From: Staphylococcus borealis
GTDB taxonomy: Bacteria > Bacillota > Bacilli > Staphylococcales > Staphylococcaceae
Reading direction: 5' to 3'
Length of the DNA: 64,000 bases
Assembly (NCBI RefSeq): GCF_001224225.1
Contig: NZ_CUEE01000007.1
Location: 1 to 64,000 of the forward strand
The notes beneath the pieces were generated by a model. The model did no database searches. It was not told the DNA's origin and worked only from the letters and a program-made list of their open reading frames with translations. Below, piece after piece: positions 20,114 to 30,820 of this stretch. The translations under genes and the position numbers were made by a program. How positions within the stretch are numbered: the first letter of the stretch is position 1; each line of letters starts with the position of its first letter.

Positions 20114-21325
20114 ATGTCAAAAGAAAATAAATCGAACTCAAAATATCTTAACTCTATTAAAGAAGAACAAGAGAAGAATCAAGATAAAATAAATGTTGAT
20201 CGTACATATGTCGAACCACAAGAATTTCAATCTAAAGAACCCAAAAAAGATAATCAAGTCTTTTTTGTATCACGATTAAATAAACCAGCTAAATATACAA
20301 AGAAATCTAATTTTCTCTCATATTTAATCTATCGTATAGGAAAAGATGATGCATCAGGTTTGGCTGCACAAATGACTTATCATTTTGTATTAGCTATGTT
20401 CCCTATGCTGATCTTTTTATTAACTTTATTACCACTATTCAACTTAGATCAAAGCCAAATTACTGGTTTACTAAGTAACGCACCCGCTGACACGTCTAGT
20501 CTAATTCAAGGTGTCATTAGCGATGTCACTAAAAATTCAAGTGGTGGTTTACTATCTATCGGGTTAATCTTAGCAATTTGGTCAGCTTCTAATGGTATGA
20601 CTTCAATCATGAACTCATTTAATGTTGCTTATGATGTAGAAGATAATAGAAACGGTATTCTATTAAAGTTATTAAGTGTTGTATTTACAATTGTGTTAGG
20701 TGTAGTATTTTTAGTAGCTATGGCACTACCAACAATGGGTTCAGTTATCGCTCATTTCTTATTTGGTCCCCTAGGATTAGATGATCAAGTCAAATGGGTT
20801 TTCAGTTTAATTAGAGTTGTACTTCCATTAATCATTATTTTGATTCTTTTTACAATTCTATACTCAGTAGCGCCAAATGTTAAAACGAAATTAAAATCTG
20901 TATTACCAGGGGCGATATTTACATCGGTTATCTGGTTAATTGGATCTTTCGCATTCGGTTTCTATATTTCTAATTTTGGAAACTATTCTAAAACATACGG
21001 CAGTATCGCAGGGATTATTATCCTTTTAATTTGGTTATATTTAACAAGTTTCATCATCATCATAGGTGCTGAAATTAATGCAATTATACATCAAAGACAC
21101 GTGATTAAAGGCCAAACGCCTGAAGAAGCAGCATTAGACCATGATGATAATAACCAAAACCACTACAACGAAGATACAACTTATGAATATAAACAAACAA
21201 CAATTGGTAAAGATGAAAACTACAAAGTTGATAAAGATCCAGAAGATAAAAATGAAGAAGACGCTTCATTAACTGAGAAAATCAAAGATAAATTCACTAA
21301 CAACGACGATGATACTAAGAAGTAA
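20114..21325 (+). CDS. YihY/virulence factor BrkB family membrane protein
   Basis: A 403-residue integral membrane protein of the YihY/UPF0761 family, long annotated as RNase BN by mistake. About six transmembrane helices span residues 85-335, with family blocks AAQMTYHFVLAMFPMLIFL, WSASNGMTSIMNSFNVAYDV and the conserved end FGNYSKTYGSIAGIIILLIWLYL. Charged, low-complexity tails at both ends are cytoplasmic. I start at 20114 (MSKENKSNS), which follows AAAGGAG, and not 30 bp earlier. Function unknown. Confidence 0.87.
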   Translation: MSKENKSNSKYLNSIKEEQEKNQDKINVDRTYVEPQEFQSKEPKKDNQVFFVSRLNKPAKYTKKSNFLSYLIYRIGKDDASGLAAQMTYHFVLAMFPMLIFLLTLLPLFNLDQSQITGLLSNAPADTSSLIQGVISDVTKNSSGGLLSIGLILAIWSASNGMTSIMNSFNVAYDVEDNRNGILLKLLSVVFTIVLGVVFLVAMALPTMGSVIAHFLFGPLGLDDQVKWVFSLIRVVLPLIIILILFTILYSVAPNVKTKLKSVLPGAIFTSVIWLIGSFAFGFYISNFGNYSKTYGSIAGIIILLIWLYLTSFIIIIGAEINAIIHQRHVIKGQTPEEAALDHDDNNQNHYNEDTTYEYKQTTIGKDENYKVDKDPEDKNEEDASLTEKIKDKFTNNDDDTKK

Positions 21326-21370
21326 TATTTATTAAATAAAAAGAGCATGGGACATCATGCCTAGAGAAAT

Positions 21371-21413
21371 AGCCAGTAAATGAGTTTTAAAAAAATTCAT
21401 TTACTGGCTTCTT
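21371..21413 (+). terminator. Terminator of the YihY gene
   Basis: A perfect 13-bp stem (AGCCAGTAAATGA and TCATTTACTGGCT) with a 13-nt loop and a T-rich tail, 46 bp after the stop codon. Confidence 0.85.
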
Positions 21414-21474
21414 TATTTACAATACTCCGAATTGTTGGCTCGCAAGGCTCGTGCCTGTAGTCCTCTAAAGGCGA

Positions 21475-21842
21475 TCTTAGATAGATATTCACTCACATAA
21501 GTTGCTTCGCTTGCCTGGGGTGCTGCCTCTAAAGTAGCTCTTAAATGGATTTTCATTTCACTTAAGTTGAGACGCTTGCCTAGGGGGCTGGGTCGAGCCG
21601 CGGTCTTGTAAAATAGTTCTTAGATAGATAATCACTCACATAAGTTGCTTCGCGTTCCTGGGGTGCTGTCTCAGCCTGTAGTCTTCGACTAGCACTGCTC
21701 CCCTAGGAGTCTCCGCAACTCTGTTTCGTAATCTATCTTAGAACTATTTACGTAAGTGTGTGAGCACTTACGTTCATCAATCGTTCTAACTCCCTCAGGC
21801 GTCGCTCAACTACGTTCCATTACCCATTTTAGAGCTACTTCA
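21475..21842. repeat. GC-rich array of five related 55-bp units, three direct and two inverted
   Basis: Three direct units occur at 21475-21530, 21536-21591 and 21617-21673 (CTTAGATAGAT..., AAGTTG, then CCTGGGGTGCTG or a variant). Units at 21699-21757 and 21785-21842 are the same sequence in inverted orientation; the first inverted one mirrors unit three and the second mirrors unit two. Unit three and its inverse would fold into a long hairpin with GTTGCTTCGCGTTCC against GGAGTCTCCGCAAC at the centre. The GC content is far above the surroundings, and there is no ORF. It resembles in style the interspersed hairpin repeats of Bacillus. Confidence 0.75.
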
Positions 21843-21990
21843 GTCTGGGACATAAATAATATAATAATACTATTTAGCAAATTCGCAGTAGCTGACTGAA
21901 CTGAGAAGGCGCTTAAATCAAGCTTTTCTCAGTTCTAGTCATCCTTGCGGGGGCGGGACGACGAATTCAAAAGAATTCTGTCCCGCTCCC
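21843..21990 (+). repeat. 150-bp structured intergenic repeat, copy A
   Basis: It runs from GTCTGGGACATAAATAATAT through CGCAGTAGCTGACTGAACTG, the hairpin AACTGAGAA/TTCTCAGTT, and the closing hairpin GGGCGGGACGACGAATTC/GAATTCTGTCCCGCTCC. It follows the YihY gene in the same orientation and has no inserted STAR-like unit. This copy shows the family in its most complete form. Confidence 0.9.
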
Positions 21991-22043
21991 TCATTAATAA
22001 TCAACGCAAGCGTCTCGTTAAAATACTTTGTATTTATATGTTT

Positions 22044-22673
22044 TTATTGAATTAAATTATGTTGGAATGTATAAATTACAGCTTGCGTTCTATCTTGCAC
22101 TTCTAATTTACTCAATATATTACTTACATGTGTTTTTACAGTTTTAATTGTGATATGAGAAGCACTTGCAATTTCTTGGTTAGAATAGCCTTTAGCAATT
22201 AATAATAAAATTTCCATTTCTCGTTCAGTCAACATTTCATATAGCTCTGCACGTTTTTTCATTCTATTACGCATTTTAACTAAAACTTCAGGTTCGAATA
22301 CAGATTCTCCATTATACGTTTTACGTACTGCATCTGCAATATCGCTCGCACTGGTTGTTTTTAAAATATAACTATCTACACCAGCATCTAAGGCTCTGTA
22401 TACCTCTTTATCTTCAATAAAACTTGTTAACATAACGACTTTAATATGAGGTAAATCTTTTTTTATTTGAGTAGTAGCTTCTACCCCATCCATGTCATCC
22501 ATTAATAAATCCATGAGAATTAAATCTGGTTTAAGTTCATGCGCTTTCGCAATTGCATCTTTACCTGACGCCCCTTCTCCAACTATTTCAATGTCAGATT
22601 GTGTTGATAAATAACTTGATATCCCAATTCTAACCATTTCATGGTCATCCACGAACAAAACTTTAATTGCCAT
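22044..22673 (-). CDS. vraR: Cell-wall stress response regulator VraR
   Basis: A 209-residue NarL/FixJ-type response regulator that activates the staphylococcal cell-wall stimulon. The receiver domain has DDHEM at 9-13 and phosphoacceptor Asp55 in [13 protein letters not shown]. The LuxR-type HTH is [25 protein letters not shown] with VKTHVSNIL. The start at 22673 ([10 protein letters not shown]) has AAGGAGG at normal spacing; the ATG 9 bp upstream would sit directly against that site. It overlaps the end of vraS by 11 bp and is last in the vraUTSR operon. Confidence 0.97.
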   Translation of the reverse strand: MAIKVLFVDDHEMVRIGISSYLSTQSDIEIVGEGASGKDAIAKAHELKPDLILMDLLMDDMDGVEATTQIKKDLPHIKVVMLTSFIEDKEVYRALDAGVDSYILKTTSASDIADAVRKTYNGESVFEPEVLVKMRNRMKKRAELYEMLTEREMEILLLIAKGYSNQEIASASHITIKTVKTHVSNILSKLEVQDRTQAVIYTFQHNLIQ

Positions 22674-23709
22674 AATTATCATCCTCCTTATTTAATGGTG
22701 CCTTTACTTCTATTCTTGTTCCAGAATCTGGCAATGATACGATATGGAATGTCGCACCGATTTCTAATGCACGTTCTCTCATATTTTTCAATCCATAGCT
22801 TTGTTCTAATTTCTCATCAACATTAAAACCTTTACCATTGTCTTGAATTCGAAGTAATAAATAATCTTGTTGGTTAAATAATTCAACCGTCACTTTTGTA
22901 CCATTAGAATGTCTCAATGTATTAGAAATCGCTTCTTGCGTTATTCTAAACAAATGATCTTCTATGCCTTTAGGCACCTTGAAATCTTGTATATCGTGAA
23001 TCACTTTCATAGGCACTTTCTTCTGTAGATCGATGACTAAGTCTTTAATACCTTCACCTAAAGATTTATCTTTTAAGCCTAAAGGTCTTAAATGAAGTAG
23101 CAGTGCACGCATTTCTAATTGTGATTCTTGAACCATTTTCTCTAAGACTGGAATCTGTTGGTCAAGTGGTGCCTCTAATTTTGTCTCTTTGATTGCAGAT
23201 AACATCATACTTGCAGCGAAAAGTTGTTGACTAACGGAGTCATGTAACTCTCGAGCTAACCTTTGACGTTCATCTTCAATGATTTTTTTAACTTTAACGT
23301 CATTCATATTGTAATTTTCATTAGTTAAATTTTGTGTTTTCATTCGTAAACGATGTAGTTCTTGGTTTAAAGGAACTAACGTTTGATAGATATCAATCGT
23401 TTCATTGTAAAGCTCAATATTTTGATCGTTAATACCTACCGTTTCACCTTCTATAGCATGTTCAATTTGTGATTTAATCCACGTATTTTGTTGATTAATT
23501 TTGTATGCGAGAATTGAACCTACGATGATACAAAGTAAAATGATAACTAAATTTAAAAATAAGAATACAGGTATACCAAAAATTTGTGTATAGAACATAC
23601 CTTGAAAATAGATAATATTAACAAATACTTTATCTATAAATAAGAACGCGGTTAACATGCTATAGACGAGTATAAGCATTGAACCGATAGCTCTTAAATA
23701 GTGATTCAT
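22663..23709 (-). CDS. vraS: Cell-wall stress sensor histidine kinase VraS
   Basis: A 348-residue membrane histidine kinase with two transmembrane helices in residues 10-70 and almost no extracellular loop, the intramembrane-sensing type. His156 lies in [15 protein letters not shown] (HisKA_3), and the ATPase has [18 protein letters not shown] and [10 protein letters not shown]. It phosphorylates VraR when cell-wall synthesis is blocked. Its start overlaps the vraT stop by 4 bp. Confidence 0.97.
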   Translation of the reverse strand: MNHYLRAIGSMLILVYSMLTAFLFIDKVFVNIIYFQGMFYTQIFGIPVFLFLNLVIILLCIIVGSILAYKINQQNTWIKSQIEHAIEGETVGINDQNIELYNETIDIYQTLVPLNQELHRLRMKTQNLTNENYNMNDVKVKKIIEDERQRLARELHDSVSQQLFAASMMLSAIKETKLEAPLDQQIPVLEKMVQESQLEMRALLLHLRPLGLKDKSLGEGIKDLVIDLQKKVPMKVIHDIQDFKVPKGIEDHLFRITQEAISNTLRHSNGTKVTVELFNQQDYLLLRIQDNGKGFNVDEKLEQSYGLKNMRERALEIGATFHIVSLPDSGTRIEVKAPLNKEDDNYGN

Positions 23710-24407
23710 CGATAAATCACCTCAACATCTCCGATAAATGTTGAAACATAAATATTGACGTTATAATTTTCTTCTTTGGGCTTCTCTTCAACCTGGATAT
23801 GGTTATTCTCAACTTTATAAGATTGGCCATTTAAGTATGCATTTCCATATAAAGCAGCCATGTGCAAGTTAATATTATAATTCAATGGTACCACTAACTG
23901 AATTTTCCCTAAAATATGTCTTACAACAATTGTATTATTTTCTTTAATATTCGCAGCTTTGGTCATATCAATGTGAATATCCCCAACACCATGTTGAATT
24001 TGCACATCTTCCCATTTATACACATACACTGGCGTACGTTGCTCACCAAACCATTTTTGCTTTATAAACTGAGGAGATGTTACTTCATCCTCTGAAGCAA
24101 TTACTTTCAATGGTTTAAATTTAAAAATAAGATATCTTATAATAACAATAACCAGAAAGACAAATAAAATAATAATAGTATATTTATTTGAAAGTAAAGT
24201 AAACGCTATAAGCAAGGCGCCAATCCAAAACGCTAAGAGACCCCTTACTTTATGAAAGTAAAGGTAGCCTACATAAACTAATATACATCCTAAAAGTAAT
24301 ACGAATAGATAACCTATTTTTTCAAAAAAGATGTAATAAAAATTTGCAATAATCATTAAAGCGGTAAATATAATTAATAATTCTGTCGAAATATATTTTC
24401 GAGTCAA
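23706..24407 (-). CDS. vraT: VraT (YvqF/LiaF family) regulator of VraSR
   Basis: A 233-residue LiaF-family protein with four hydrophobic helices in residues 8-95 and a C-terminal beta domain ([40 protein letters not shown]). In S. aureus VraT acts with VraS and is needed for full oxacillin resistance; in Bacillus LiaF inhibits LiaS. The start is TTG after GGAGGCGACACA. It is flanked by vraU (24 bp upstream) and vraS. Confidence 0.93.
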   Translation of the reverse strand: MTRKYISTELLIIFTALMIIANFYYIFFEKIGYLFVLLLGCILVYVGYLYFHKVRGLLAFWIGALLIAFTLLSNKYTIIILFVFLVIVIIRYLIFKFKPLKVIASEDEVTSPQFIKQKWFGEQRTPVYVYKWEDVQIQHGVGDIHIDMTKAANIKENNTIVVRHILGKIQLVVPLNYNINLHMAALYGNAYLNGQSYKVENNHIQVEEKPKEENYNVNIYVSTFIGDVEVIYR

Positions 24408-24431
24408 TGTGTCGCCTCCTATCCCTCTTAA

Positions 24432-24818
24432 TTAAGCTACTATACTCATTTGTTCAATTATGTCACATTCGCCTTGAGTTGTAATTTTTTCTTTAGAACA
24501 GCGATGAATATCTGCTTCAATTCTTGCACAATACGCTTCGAATAGATCCAGTTGTTTTTTAAGGCTTTCAATTTCATAATTATTAATTTCCTGAGCATGT
24601 TTAATGTTATAAGTGTTAGTTATATCAATATATTTATTTTCTAATGTTGCAGATAAACTGTCAATCAACCTATTCATTTGCGTTTTCTTAGCTTTTAAAT
24701 ATTCAATATAATTTTCAATGTTTTTTAATTTTTCATCTAAACTAATTTGATAATCACTAATGTTTCGTTTAATAATCACTTTAAGAAAATGTTTTAAATA
24801 TAAGTCCATATAATTCAT
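24432..24818 (-). CDS. vraU: VraU, first gene of the vra operon
   Basis: A 128-residue soluble, mostly helical protein with heptad-like stretches (LKNIENYIEYLKAKKTQMNRLIDSLSATLENKY and NNYEIESLKKQLDLFEAYCARIEADIH). It occupies the place of S. aureus vraU, whose role is undefined. The ATG follows GAGGTGGTTCT. As first gene it sets the operon promoter upstream. Confidence 0.88.
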   Translation of the reverse strand: MNYMDLYLKHFLKVIIKRNISDYQISLDEKLKNIENYIEYLKAKKTQMNRLIDSLSATLENKYIDITNTYNIKHAQEINNYEIESLKKQLDLFEAYCARIEADIHRCSKEKITTQGECDIIEQMSIVA

Positions 24819-24841
24819 AGAACCACCTCGTCCTTGATTAA

Positions 24842-24912
24842 GCTTAATTATAGTTCAAAGTGGTATAAACGCCCATAGGCTATGGGACCATCTTGTTCTC
24901 ATACTTTAGTAC
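24842..24912 (-). promoter_or_regulatory. vraUTSR promoter region with palindrome
   Basis: On the minus strand a TATAAT -10 (24847-24852) is preceded at the -35 position by TGGGCG, a poor match that suits an activator-dependent promoter. Directly over that -35 lies the perfect 15-bp palindrome CCCATAGGCTATGGG (24872-24886). Further upstream is ACTTTAGT (24903-24910), an ACT-N2-AGT element of the kind reported for VraR. Assignment to VraR is inference. Confidence 0.55.
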
Positions 24913-25005
24913 GATGTTGCTTCATTTCATTATAAACTTAATTTTATATTTACCATTTTTAAGTGTATGATTAAGTATATTTATTCTAGAAAGAAGGTAA
25001 CATCA

Positions 25006-26016
25006 ATGACTCAAGCACATCATCATCTGAATTGGCTCCCCTACATTCTTATCGTTATTTTTCTGCACATTTTAGGATTCAGTTTCCTTTGGTTAGCAAA
25101 TTCTAACCATCTACTTCTAGGTATGGGTATCCTCGCATATACGCTGGGATTGCGTCATGCATTTGATGCCGATCACATTGCCGCGATAGACAATACTGTA
25201 CGTAAATTATTACAGCAACAACGTAGTCCTGTCGGCGTAGGCTTTTATTTCTCAATAGGACACTCTACAGTCGTCTTTCTTATGTCTGTTTTCTTAGGTA
25301 TTTCTATAAAATGGGCAAAAGACGCGTTGCCACATTTTCAAGAAATTGGTGGTATGATTGGTACAATTGTTTCAGGCAGCTTTTTAATTCTAATTGGTAT
25401 ATTGAATCTAATCATATTAGTATCCTTAATTACACTTTTCACAAAATTAAAAAATGAACGTATAAATGATAATAAATTAAATAATTTATTAGAGGCACGT
25501 GGATTGATTTCTCGTATAGTTGGCCCTTACTTTAAACTCATAAGTAGTAGTTGGCATGTCTTGCCCCTTGGTTTTTTATTTGGCTTAGGATTTGATACTG
25601 CAAGTGAAATTTCTTTACTTGCGTTATCTTCTGGTGCGTCTCAACAAGCAATTTCATTTATAGGTATCTTATCCTTGCCTATACTATTTGCTGCAGGCAT
25701 GAGTTTACTTGATACGTTAGATGGTATATTGATGACCTCTGCCTATAATTGGGCGTTTTTCAATCCTATTCGGAAAATTTATTACAACATTACAATTACT
25801 GCCATCTCAGTTATCGCTGCATTGTTAATCGGTACTACAGAGTTGCTTCAAATCATAGCAGAAAAATGCCAATTAAGTGGTACTTTCTGGACATTCATCG
25901 CAAATATTCAGTTTGATTATTTTGGTTATATTCTGGTCGTTTTGTTCTTAACAAGTTGGCTCATTTCCTCTTTAATATGGAAATTTGGCAAAGTTGAACA
26001 ACGATGGACCAAGTAA
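25006..26016 (+). CDS. NiCoT-family nickel/cobalt permease
   Basis: A 336-residue high-affinity Ni2+/Co2+ transporter with eight hydrophobic segments. The family signature RHAFDADHIAAIDN (H-X4-DH) is near residue 51, and GFDTASEISLL is the second conserved motif. The His-rich start MTQAHHHLNW may bind metal. The ATG at 25006 has GAAGG 8 bp upstream; an in-frame ATG at 24967 lacks a site. Nickel uptake would feed urease. The gene stands alone between vraU (divergent) and map (convergent), with no other metal gene beside it. Confidence 0.9.
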   Translation: MTQAHHHLNWLPYILIVIFLHILGFSFLWLANSNHLLLGMGILAYTLGLRHAFDADHIAAIDNTVRKLLQQQRSPVGVGFYFSIGHSTVVFLMSVFLGISIKWAKDALPHFQEIGGMIGTIVSGSFLILIGILNLIILVSLITLFTKLKNERINDNKLNNLLEARGLISRIVGPYFKLISSSWHVLPLGFLFGLGFDTASEISLLALSSGASQQAISFIGILSLPILFAAGMSLLDTLDGILMTSAYNWAFFNPIRKIYYNITITAISVIAALLIGTTELLQIIAEKCQLSGTFWTFIANIQFDYFGYILVVLFLTSWLISSLIWKFGKVEQRWTK

Positions 26017-26028
26017 GCATGTTTCAAT

Positions 26029-26177
26029 GGGAGTGGGACAGAATTCTTTTAAATTCGTCGTCCCACCCCTGCAAAGGTGACTAGAACTGAGAAAAGCTTG
26101 ATTTAAGCGCCTTCTCAGTTCAGTCAACTACTGCTAATTTGCTAAATAGCATTATTATATTATTTATGTCCCAGACT
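26029..26177 (-). repeat. 150-bp structured intergenic repeat, copy B
   Basis: This copy is written here in reverse complement (GGGAGTGGGACAGAATTC ... GTCCCAGACTC), so it points toward the NiCoT gene, which ends 13 bp upstream on plus. The closing hairpin is GGTGGGAC/GTCCCAC, a C-G to T-A pair change from copy A. Of all eight copies only this one opposes the nearest gene if counted with NiCoT, but it is sense to map, whose 3' end lies 345 bp away. The stretch 26178-26383 after it has no gene that I can support. Confidence 0.85.
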
Positions 26178-26383
26178 CTGTTTAAATTACCTGCGACAAG
26201 TGAAGGTCGCATAGTTAACATATCTTTAATTGGTAGTCACATTATCCATCTCTTAATGAACGATACAGGTACATACAAACGGATAAACACACACGTTTAT
26301 ACTAGTCATTGTTAAGTGGCATTTAAACGCACTTGAGAAAATGAACAAACCCGTTTGCATTTTAAGAAGCAAAGTAAATATAA

Positions 26384-26477
26384 AAAAGACAATTTCTATA
26401 GTGAATGCACTCATAAAGTTAAATTTTAAGATTAACTATCAAGATGCATATCAAAACTCACTAGAAATTGTCTTTTT
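26384..26477. terminator. Long-loop hairpin downstream of map
   Basis: The arms AAAAAGACAATTTCTA-AGTGA (26384-26405) and TCACTAGAAATTGTCTTTTT (26458-26477) pair over about 20 bp, closing a 52-nt loop. T runs on both outer sides make it a plausible bidirectional terminator for map (minus). The size of the loop is unusual and might mean a small RNA instead. Confidence 0.65.
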
Positions 26478-26521
26478 ACTTATCTATTCACGTTTAGCCA
26501 ATTAAAGATTTACTTCTAAAA

Positions 26522-27307
<786 letters not shown>

Positions 27308-27421
27308 TTATTATACCAAAAAAATTTTGATATACTAAACATACAAAAAATGAAGTGAAAATAATTTACTTATTAAAGAAACATATTAATGTTATTTTCG
27401 TACAACGAGAGGATTTATCAT

Positions 27422-28411
27422 ATGGATAAATGGTACAAAAGAATTATTGGCGCTAGAACCATTAAGACTGGTTTAGCCACTTTTTTAACATCGCTATTTT
27501 GTTTGATGCTTAATTTAACTCCTATCTTTGCGATATTAACAGCTATTGTAACAATCGAACCTACAGCCAAAGCATCATTAAAAAAAGGGTACAGAAGATT
27601 GCCAGCGACAGTCATTGGCGCATTATTCGCTGTTATTTTTACATTTATTTTTGGAGATCAATCAGCATTAACCTATACATTTAGTGCACTGTTCACGATT
27701 TTAGCTTGTACAAAATTAAATTTACAAGTTGGTACGACCGTTGCGGTATTAACATCAGTTGCTATGATACCTGGTATACACGATGCCTATTTCTTTAACT
27801 TCTTCTCAAGATTATTAACAGCGTTAATTGGTTTGGTCACAGCGGGATTAGTTAATTTTGTCGTTCTCCCTCCCAAATATTACCAACAAATTGAGGATAA
27901 TCTAACACAATCAGAATATAAAATGTATGAGTTATTTTCATCAAGATGTAATGAATTATTATTAGGAAAATTTGATTCAGATGCTAGTAATGATTTATTA
28001 AATAAGCTAATGGGTGTAATTAACAAATCTGAGACTTTAACTGGATATCAAAAAGATGAATTACGCTATCATAAGAATAAAGAAGATGAGTGGAAACGGT
28101 TGAAACAGATTTCGAACCGTTCATATATTGACCGATTACTTGCGACCCACCTGTCAAATATCATTTATTTACCTAAGCATATTCATTTAGTATTTACGCC
28201 CGAAGAAAAAATGGCAATTATTAAAATCAGTCATAGTGTCAATAATATAGTCAATAGTGATCATTTCGAACCGCATCGTTCATCTGCATCAACACTTAAG
28301 TCTTCTGTTAAGCGATTAGAAGAGTTTGATCAAAATCAAATAAAAAGTCATATCATTTATGAAATACTTTTAATTTATAAATTATTAGATAGTAGATACA
28401 ATGACAAATAA
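27422..28411 (+). CDS. ArAE/FUSC-family membrane protein, copy 2
   Basis: A 329-residue paralogue of the protein at 4160-5254, with the same N-terminal membrane domain ([53 protein letters not shown]) and a helical cytoplasmic C-terminal part. The ATG at 27422 has GAGAGGATTT upstream, which I prefer to the ATG at 27389. Proposed role is efflux of a small organic acid; the substrate is unknown. It faces map divergently and is followed by repeat copy C. Confidence 0.8.
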   Translation: MDKWYKRIIGARTIKTGLATFLTSLFCLMLNLTPIFAILTAIVTIEPTAKASLKKGYRRLPATVIGALFAVIFTFIFGDQSALTYTFSALFTILACTKLNLQVGTTVAVLTSVAMIPGIHDAYFFNFFSRLLTALIGLVTAGLVNFVVLPPKYYQQIEDNLTQSEYKMYELFSSRCNELLLGKFDSDASNDLLNKLMGVINKSETLTGYQKDELRYHKNKEDEWKRLKQISNRSYIDRLLATHLSNIIYLPKHIHLVFTPEEKMAIIKISHSVNNIVNSDHFEPHRSSASTLKSSVKRLEEFDQNQIKSHIIYEILLIYKLLDSRYNDK

Positions 28412-28415
28412 ATAA

Positions 28416-28567
28416 GAGTCTGGGACAAAAATAATATAATGAAGCTATTTTGCAAATTTGCAGTAGCTGACTGAACTGAGAAGGCGCTTAATTCAAGCTT
28501 TTCTCAGTTCTAGTCACCCTTGCGGGGGTGGGACAACGAATTTAAAAAGAATTCTGTCCCACTCCCT
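28416..28567 (+). repeat. 150-bp structured intergenic repeat, copy C
   Basis: GAGTCTGGGACA begins 4 bp after the ArAE stop, in the gene's orientation. The hairpin AACTGAGAA/TTCTCAGTT and closing hairpin GGTGGGACAACGAATTT/GAATTCTGTCCCACTCCC are both intact; it has no STAR unit. It ends 24 bp before the 3' end of gatD. Confidence 0.9.
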
Positions 28568-28590
28568 TTTTACTAAATAATAGTCAACTA

Positions 28591-29313
28591 TTATTTATTC
28601 TTAGATGAACGTTCAATAATAACACGCTTAGCTGCTTCTTCTTCAGTGTTATCTAGTTGTTTAGGTTCAAACGGTATACCTTTACGTTCACAGGCTTTTT
28701 CTAATAAATAATCCGTGATTTCATGATTTTTAGGTAAAATAGGTCCATGTAAATAGGTACCTAGTAAGTTTTTATAGTGGATACCTTCTTGTTTATCCTC
28801 ATCATTATTTCCATATCCTACTGTAACGTGTCCTAACGTACCATAATGATGATGTGTACGTCCACCATGATTCTCAAAGCCAACTATTGTACCAAATGTA
28901 TCACTCTCAATGACGATATCGCCGGTTAATCGTTCAGTACGTGATTCAGTATAAAAATCTAATATACCTAATCCTTCAAGTTCAGTGCCATCAGGAGTAA
29001 TATATTTTGTTCCTAAGAATTGGTAGCCACCACAAATTGTCAAACCTGGCATACCATCTTCAATTGCATCTTTAAGTGTGGTCTTCATTTTGCTTAATTC
29101 TTTAGTCGCAATACTTTGTTCTCTATCACTTCCACCACCAATAAAGAAGATGTCACAGTTATCAAGCGTCACACCTTCAGTTTGGTTAACCTCAACAACA
29201 TTTAATTGAATATTACGTTTCTTTGCTCTTTGTTTGAGTGCAATAATATTTCCAATATCACTATATAAATTTAATTTGTCTGACATAAAATGATAAACGG
29301 TTAATTCATTCAT
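28591..29313 (-). CDS. gatD: Glutamine amidotransferase GatD, lipid II amidation
   Basis: A 240-residue class I glutamine amidotransferase (CobB/CobQ-like) that supplies ammonia to MurT for amidating the D-Glu of lipid II. The nucleophile Cys94 is in [11 protein letters not shown] and the catalytic His189 in GTYLHGPIL; both match S. aureus GatD. It lies 2 bp downstream of murT, the order of the murT-gatD operon, whose product affects beta-lactam and lysozyme resistance. Confidence 0.95.
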   Translation of the reverse strand: MNELTVYHFMSDKLNLYSDIGNIIALKQRAKKRNIQLNVVEVNQTEGVTLDNCDIFFIGGGSDREQSIATKELSKMKTTLKDAIEDGMPGLTICGGYQFLGTKYITPDGTELEGLGILDFYTESRTERLTGDIVIESDTFGTIVGFENHGGRTHHHYGTLGHVTVGYGNNDEDKQEGIHYKNLLGTYLHGPILPKNHEITDYLLEKACERKGIPFEPKQLDNTEEEAAKRVIIERSSKNK

Positions 29314-29315
29314 AT

Positions 29316-30626
29316 TTATTGCCCTCCTGTAAATGAACGATTAAGTTGTTCTAACATCGGAGATAATGACGTGTAGTTAGGAATTGCGACTGTAAATCCT
29401 TCATAGTTCATAGTCAATGCTGTTGCTTTATAGATATCCTTTTCAAGGATGATAGGCACAGTCACTTCAGCCAATTTCAGACGTAGTTGCAATTCTTCAG
29501 CTCGAGTTCCTGTTACTATAATCGTTTCTATATTTTGTTCGCTTAATTTCTCAAAATCAGCATCATAAATCCATGACGTATCGCGACCATCTGCCGCATT
29601 ATCATTCAAACTAATAACATACACTTTCTTACCTTCTAATTGTTCGCCCACAGATAAACTTGCATTCATGCCAGCGGGATTCTTAGCAAGGTTAATCATA
29701 GCTTCTTTATGATTGAGTTTGAAATACTGCATACGTCCATTATCTGATGTGTATGATTCAAAACCTCTTCGAATCGAATCATCATTAAGACCTAATTCTC
29801 TTAATACTGTATATGCCGCTAATGCATTATACGCATTAAAGTCACCGGCAATTTTCATATTAAACGTAGTATCACCAATATTTAATCCTAAGAATGGAGA
29901 TGCAGAGAATGATGTTACTTCGTATTTCGGTAATTCTCGTTTGAATCCACATGAACAATGGTAATGACCAATTTGGTTATAATGAATGTAATCATATATT
30001 AATAGTTTGCCACAATTAGGACAATATTTACTCTCATTCATTGTACTTTGCTCAAATTCATGTGCATGTGCTTTCATGCCATAATAAACAATCGAATCAC
30101 TAGCGATTTTGAGTCGACTAACAAAAGGATCATCTGCATTTAGTAACAATTTGATTCCCTTATTACTAATAGACTTAGCAATATTATTTACCATTATATC
30201 GATTTCACCAAAGCGATCCATTTGATCACGGAAGAAATTTGTAAAAATCATCATTGATGGTGTCACTTCTTTTAATACACGTGGTATTGATCCTTCATCA
30301 ATTTCAATGACAGCTACTTTAGTATCTTTAGTGCTTTGCATGATAAAAGCAGATGTAATACCTGCCGCCATATTCGCACCTTCATTATTATGTATGATAT
30401 CAATGTGATTTGCTTTTAAAGTATGTCCTATAAGATTAGATGTAGTCGTTTTACCGTTCGTTCCGCTAATAAAAACGATATCATCAACTTTTGCAGCTAA
30501 TTTTCTTAATATATTTTGATCCACTTTGCGGGCAACTTGTCCAGGTAAGTCAGTACCTTTTTTCCCGGCAGCGATACTAGCCTTACGTGCCAATTTCGCT
30601 AAGTGCGTTGCAGTCCATTGTCTCAT
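29316..30626 (-). CDS. murT: Lipid II isoglutaminyl synthase, Mur-ligase-like subunit MurT
   Basis: A 436-residue Mur ligase homologue that activates the lipid II D-glutamate with ATP for amidation by GatD-derived ammonia. The P-loop is [23 protein letters not shown] and [10 protein letters not shown] are ligase motifs. A four-cysteine zinc ribbon (YCPNCGKL and YHCSCGF) is inserted in the central domain, as in S. aureus MurT. The ATG at 30626 ([15 protein letters not shown]) follows GAGGAGGAAGCAC; upstream in-frame codons are spurious. Confidence 0.95.
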   Translation of the reverse strand: MRQWTATHLAKLARKASIAAGKKGTDLPGQVARKVDQNILRKLAAKVDDIVFISGTNGKTTTSNLIGHTLKANHIDIIHNNEGANMAAGITSAFIMQSTKDTKVAVIEIDEGSIPRVLKEVTPSMMIFTNFFRDQMDRFGEIDIMVNNIAKSISNKGIKLLLNADDPFVSRLKIASDSIVYYGMKAHAHEFEQSTMNESKYCPNCGKLLIYDYIHYNQIGHYHCSCGFKRELPKYEVTSFSASPFLGLNIGDTTFNMKIAGDFNAYNALAAYTVLRELGLNDDSIRRGFESYTSDNGRMQYFKLNHKEAMINLAKNPAGMNASLSVGEQLEGKKVYVISLNDNAADGRDTSWIYDADFEKLSEQNIETIIVTGTRAEELQLRLKLAEVTVPIILEKDIYKATALTMNYEGFTVAIPNYTSLSPMLEQLNRSFTGGQ

Positions 30627-30722
30627 GTGCTTCCTCCTCATATAAATCACTTGAATAATTATAACACGTAACGGGTATAACAAAAAACATTCTCAATTAA
30701 AAATAACAAGTTACATCCTAGA

Positions 30723-30766
30723 TTATAATAATTATTATTTACTAATGAGAATAGATTTGTTATACT
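30723..30766 (+). promoter_or_regulatory. ftnA promoter with PerR box
   Basis: The PerR-box 15-mer TTATAATAATTATTA (30723-30737) matches 13 of 15 consensus positions. It abuts the -35 TTTACT (30738-30743), which is 17 bp from the -10 TATACT (30761-30766). Repression by PerR fits the known control of staphylococcal ferritin. Confidence 0.75.
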
Positions 30767-30820
30767 CTTTATGAACAAAGACAAAATAAATGACAAATTT
30801 TTAATAGAGGTGACTTAATT

